Source: Bacteroidota bacterium
GTDB taxonomy: Bacteria > Bacteroidota > Bacteroidia > Flavobacteriales > Weeksellaceae
Direction of reading: 5' to 3'
Assembly (NCBI GenBank): GCA_023386965.1
Contig: JAEWIR010000038.1
Span: 1 to 42,033, forward strand
DNA: 42,033 bases
The translations under genes were made by a program, and so were the position numbers. Positions 39,339-42,033 of the stretch are shown here, piece after piece (the first letter of the stretch is position 1; each line of letters opens with the position of its first letter). A model generated the notes under the pieces. It did no database searches and was not told the DNA's origin. It saw only the letters and a list, made by a program, of their open reading frames with translations.

Positions 39339-40706
39339 ATGGAAAATCAAGAGTATTCAGTAGGACTCGATATCGGGACAACAAAGATTGTTGCGATCGT
39401 AGGCCGGCGCAACACTCACGGAAAAATTGAAGTTCTGGGAGTAGGAAAGGCCAAAAGTTTGGGTGTTCATAAGGGAATTGTGAACAATATTTCACAAACC
39501 ATCAGCTCCATACGTGCAGCGGTGGCAGAAGCCCAGGCAAGCTCCGGTGTGGAAATTAAAAAGGTAACTGTGGGCATTGCCGGAAAACACATCCGGTCGC
39601 TGCAGCATTCCGATTATATTATGAGGGAGAACCCCGACAAATTTATTGGGGAAGACGATATTGACGCCCTTAAAGAACAGGTGAAGAAACTCGTGATGCT
39701 TCCCGGCGAGGAAATCATTCACGTTCTTCCGCAGGAGTATAAGGTGGACAGTGAGGGTGAAATTCACGAGCCTGTAGGTATGCACGGCAAACGCCTGGAA
39801 GCTAACTTTCATGTAGTTGTTGGCCAAATGGGCAGCATCCGCAACATCGCAAGATGTGTAAAAGAGGCCGGCCTGGAAATGGAAGCGCTTACACTTGAGC
39901 CGCTTGCTTCCTCCGAAGCTGTGCTTACAAAGGAAGAGAAAGAAGCTGGCGTTGCAATTATCGATATAGGCGGTGGTACCACAGATATTGCTATATTTAA
40001 GGATAATATTATCCGTCACACCTGTGTCATTCCATATGGCGGCGGCATCATTACGGATGATATCAAAGAGGGCTGTTCCATCATCGAGAAGCATGCAGAG
40101 CAGCTTAAGGTAAAGTTCGGCTCCTCACTTCCCGATATGGAAAAGGAAAGTACCTATGTAACCATTCCCGGACTGCACGGACGGCCCGATAAGGAAATTT
40201 CCCTTCGCACGCTGGCCGAGATTATTGGTGCACGTGTAGAGGAAATCCTGGAAATGGTGAATATTGAACTGAAAGCCTACGGAGCTTTCGAGCAGAAGAA
40301 AAAACTTATCGCAGGAATCGTGCTCACAGGGGGCGGTTCCAATCTTAAGAACCTGCGTCAGCTGGCCAATTTCATTACCGGTTTCGACAGCCGGATTGGA
40401 TTTGCCAATGAATACGTGGCGAACGACAAGAATCAGTATCTTAAAGGACCGGAATATGCAACATCCATCGGTTTGCTTATGGAAAGTCTGAAGATCCGCG
40501 ATAAAAAGGCGGGCATGCCGGAAGAGGTGATTGAGGAGAAAACAGCAGAGCCCGAAATCAGGGAAGAAAAAGCTGTAGCCGATATGATGGACGCGGCAGT
40601 ACAGGAAGCGGTGGAGCAGGAAACGGTTCAGAAAAAAAGGAAAAGTCTGACCTTTGGCCAGTCACTGATGGAAAAAGTAAAAAAATTCTTCGAAGAGGTA
40701 GAGTAA
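39339..40706 (+). CDS. ftsA: Cell division protein FtsA
   Basis: Actin-like ATPase that tethers FtsZ filaments to the membrane and recruits later division proteins. 455 residues. Start YSVGLDIGTTKIVAIVG (phosphate-1), GVHKGIVNNI of the 1C domain, IDIGGGTTDIAIFKDN (phosphate-2), IVLTGGGSNLKNL (adenosine motif) are clear. A charged linker (PEEVIEEKTAEPEIREEKAV and beyond) leads to a C-terminal amphipathic helix SLMEKVKKFFEEVE, the membrane anchor. Start ATG at 39339, 80 bp after ftsQ; ftsZ follows after 45 bp. A short hairpin-like GGTTG/CAACC sequence at about 39261-39278 in the gap is weak and has no T-run. Confidence 0.97.
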   Translation: MENQEYSVGLDIGTTKIVAIVGRRNTHGKIEVLGVGKAKSLGVHKGIVNNISQTISSIRAAVAEAQASSGVEIKKVTVGIAGKHIRSLQHSDYIMRENPDKFIGEDDIDALKEQVKKLVMLPGEEIIHVLPQEYKVDSEGEIHEPVGMHGKRLEANFHVVVGQMGSIRNIARCVKEAGLEMEALTLEPLASSEAVLTKEEKEAGVAIIDIGGGTTDIAIFKDNIIRHTCVIPYGGGIITDDIKEGCSIIEKHAEQLKVKFGSSLPDMEKESTYVTIPGLHGRPDKEISLRTLAEIIGARVEEILEMVNIELKAYGAFEQKKKLIAGIVLTGGGSNLKNLRQLANFITGFDSRIGFANEYVANDKNQYLKGPEYATSIGLLMESLKIRDKKAGMPEEVIEEKTAEPEIREEKAVADMMDAAVQEAVEQETVQKKRKSLTFGQSLMEKVKKFFEEVE

Positions 40707-40751
40707 CCCACTTTTATCTTCGATCTAATTCAATATATAAAACAAATAAGT

Positions 40752-42033
40752 ATGGAAAATTATAGCACTGAGGGGTTTTCATTTGATTTGCCGAAAGGGA
40801 ATTCCTCCATAATAAAAGTAATCGGTGTAGGTGGCGGCGGTAACAATGCTCTGATGCACATGTACGAGAAAGGGATTCACGGTGTAGATTTCATCATCTG
40901 TAATACCGATGCACAGACCCTGGATAACAATCCCGTTTCCAATAAAGTTCAGCTAGGAGTAACCATCACGGAAGGTCTGGGCGCAGGTGCCGATCCTGAT
41001 GTAGGTGAGAAAGCAGCTATAGAAAGCATTGACGATATTAAAGCGGCCCTGGGGCAGAATACCAAAATGGTGTTCATTACTGCCGGAATGGGTGGTGGTA
41101 CCGGAACCGGTGCTGCGCCGGTAATCGCCAAGATTGCCAAGGAAATGGGCATCCTAACCGTAGGTATCGTTACTGTGCCTTTCAGTTTTGAAGGTCGCCG
41201 CCGTCTGGATCAGGCAGATCTTGGTCTGGAAAAACTCCGAAACAACGTAGATTCACTTATTGTAATCAATAACGATAAACTGAGACAGCAGTTTGGTAAC
41301 CTTGGCTTCAAGCAGGGCTTCTCCAAAGCGGATGAGGTGCTCACCAACGCTGCCAAAGGTATGGCTGAGGTTATTACCGCACCTTTCACGATCAATATTG
41401 ACTTCCGTGATGCTAAATCTGTACTGCAGAATTCCGGCACTGCACTGATGTCTACAGGTATCGCCACCGGCGAAAAGCGTGCTGATGAAGCGGTGCGTAA
41501 AGCACTGGACTCCCCGCTCCTGAATGACAATAAGATCACAGGCGCGAAAGACGTTCTTCTTTTGATACAAAGTGGGGTGGAAGAGGCCAACGAGGCTACA
41601 ATGGACGAAATCGGACTTATTAACGATTATATTCAGAGCGAAGCCGGCAATACAGCCAACATTATCTTTGGTGTAGGTACCGATGAGGAACTGGGCGCAG
41701 CCATTAAAGTGCTTGTAATTGCCACCGGTTTTGCCAATGACAATAAGAAAAATACCGGCCCTGCCGAGAAAATCAGCATCAAGCTTGAGGATGTCAACGA
41801 AGTTTCTGCTCCAAAGCAGTCACCATTCCGTTTGAAGAATGAAAGACAGGACAGCGAGGCGCCGGCGGCTTTGGCTTCCCAGGGCTTCTTCCGCCTGGAT
41901 CAGGAAGAGGAAGACCACACTGCCGGCATTAACAGGCAGGCCGCACCTCAAACTTTACCTACGCCGCGTAACGAATTCAGGATTATTGAAAAAGAGGAAC
42001 TTCCTGCAAATGATTACCGTTCGGACGCTGAGG
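40752..42033 (+). CDS. ftsZ: Cell division protein FtsZ (partial, C-terminus beyond right edge)
   Basis: Tubulin-like GTPase forming the cytokinetic ring. I translated it from ATG 40752; 427 full codons are visible, open at the edge. VIGVGGGGNNALMHM (nucleotide-binding start, 24-37), NTDAQTL, the tubulin signature GGGTGTGAAP (114-123), VTVPFSFEGRRR, NNDKL, TAPFTINIDFRDAKSVL and GVEEANEATMDEIGLINDYI follow. The GTPase core is complete by about residue 335; the linker (KKNTGPAEKISIKLEDV onward) is still running at the edge, so the conserved C-terminal FtsA-binding peptide is not visible. It is the last gene seen of the dcw operon. Confidence 0.97.
   Translation, partial: MENYSTEGFSFDLPKGNSSIIKVIGVGGGGNNALMHMYEKGIHGVDFIICNTDAQTLDNNPVSNKVQLGVTITEGLGAGADPDVGEKAAIESIDDIKAALGQNTKMVFITAGMGGGTGTGAAPVIAKIAKEMGILTVGIVTVPFSFEGRRRLDQADLGLEKLRNNVDSLIVINNDKLRQQFGNLGFKQGFSKADEVLTNAAKGMAEVITAPFTINIDFRDAKSVLQNSGTALMSTGIATGEKRADEAVRKALDSPLLNDNKITGAKDVLLLIQSGVEEANEATMDEIGLINDYIQSEAGNTANIIFGVGTDEELGAAIKVLVIATGFANDNKKNTGPAEKISIKLEDVNEVSAPKQSPFRLKNERQDSEAPAALASQGFFRLDQEEEDHTAGINRQAAPQTLPTPRNEFRIIEKEELPANDYRSDAE

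Noticed and set aside
39492..40094. 200-codon minus-strand open frame over ftsA
   Set aside because: Antisense shadow of FtsA with its motifs intact on the plus strand.

Overview
The window is a stretch of chromosomal core genome from a member of the Bacteroidota, most likely class Flavobacteriia and near Chryseobacterium/Weeksellaceae. This is inferred from gene content and style: Bacteroidota-type promoters (TAnnTTTG -7 boxes) before many genes, A-rich leaders instead of Shine-Dalgarno sequences, a SecA and MraY with insertions, an FtsI ending in a PASTA domain, and a dcw cluster without murF, murB or ddl. No rRNA, tRNA, CRISPR array, insertion sequence, prophage or clear sign of recent transfer was seen. 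Both edges cut genes: fbaA at the left and ftsZ at the right.

Layout. 1-2464 (minus): class II fructose-bisphosphate aldolase (partial), NAD kinase and a CBS/ACT-like regulatory protein. 2465-2636 is a gap holding a candidate small RNA (plus strand) or a 19-codon ORF (minus strand). 2637-3167 (minus): SPOUT RNA methyltransferase. 3306-7084 (plus): mutS and a membrane acyltransferase. 7121-7363 (minus): small exported threonine-rich membrane protein. 7530-10205 (plus): a MiaE-like tRNA hydroxylase, a DUF502 membrane protein and tryptophanase. 10279-12081 (minus): small outer-membrane-type protein and a PQQ-type sugar dehydrogenase lipoprotein. 12196-14629 (plus): uvrB and a small conserved protein. 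14632-18176 (minus): giant AsmA-like protein and a DUF2797 protein. 18258-24578 (plus): nucleotide-sugar epimerase, DUF2795 protein, secA, ROK glucokinase and msrA lipoprotein. 24622-26499 (minus): GNAT, engB and an alpha/beta hydrolase.

26760 to the right edge is one uninterrupted plus-strand dcw operon: mraZ, rsmH, ftsL-like, ftsI, murE, mraY, murD, ftsW, murG, murC, ftsQ, ftsA, ftsZ. It joins lipid-linked peptidoglycan precursor synthesis (MurE, MurD, MurC, MraY, MurG) with the division machine (FtsL, FtsI, FtsW, FtsQ, FtsA, FtsZ). No terminator was seen inside it. Its promoter region carries 10-bp-spaced AAAGTGG-like direct repeats that look like a MraZ operator.

Most of the window is ordinary housekeeping sequence, and I did not find a new multi-gene system. 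The points most worth checking are the putative MraZ operator, the small-RNA/small-ORF gap at 2465-2636, possible leaderless starts of uvrB and mraZ, and a possible dual-start MsrA.
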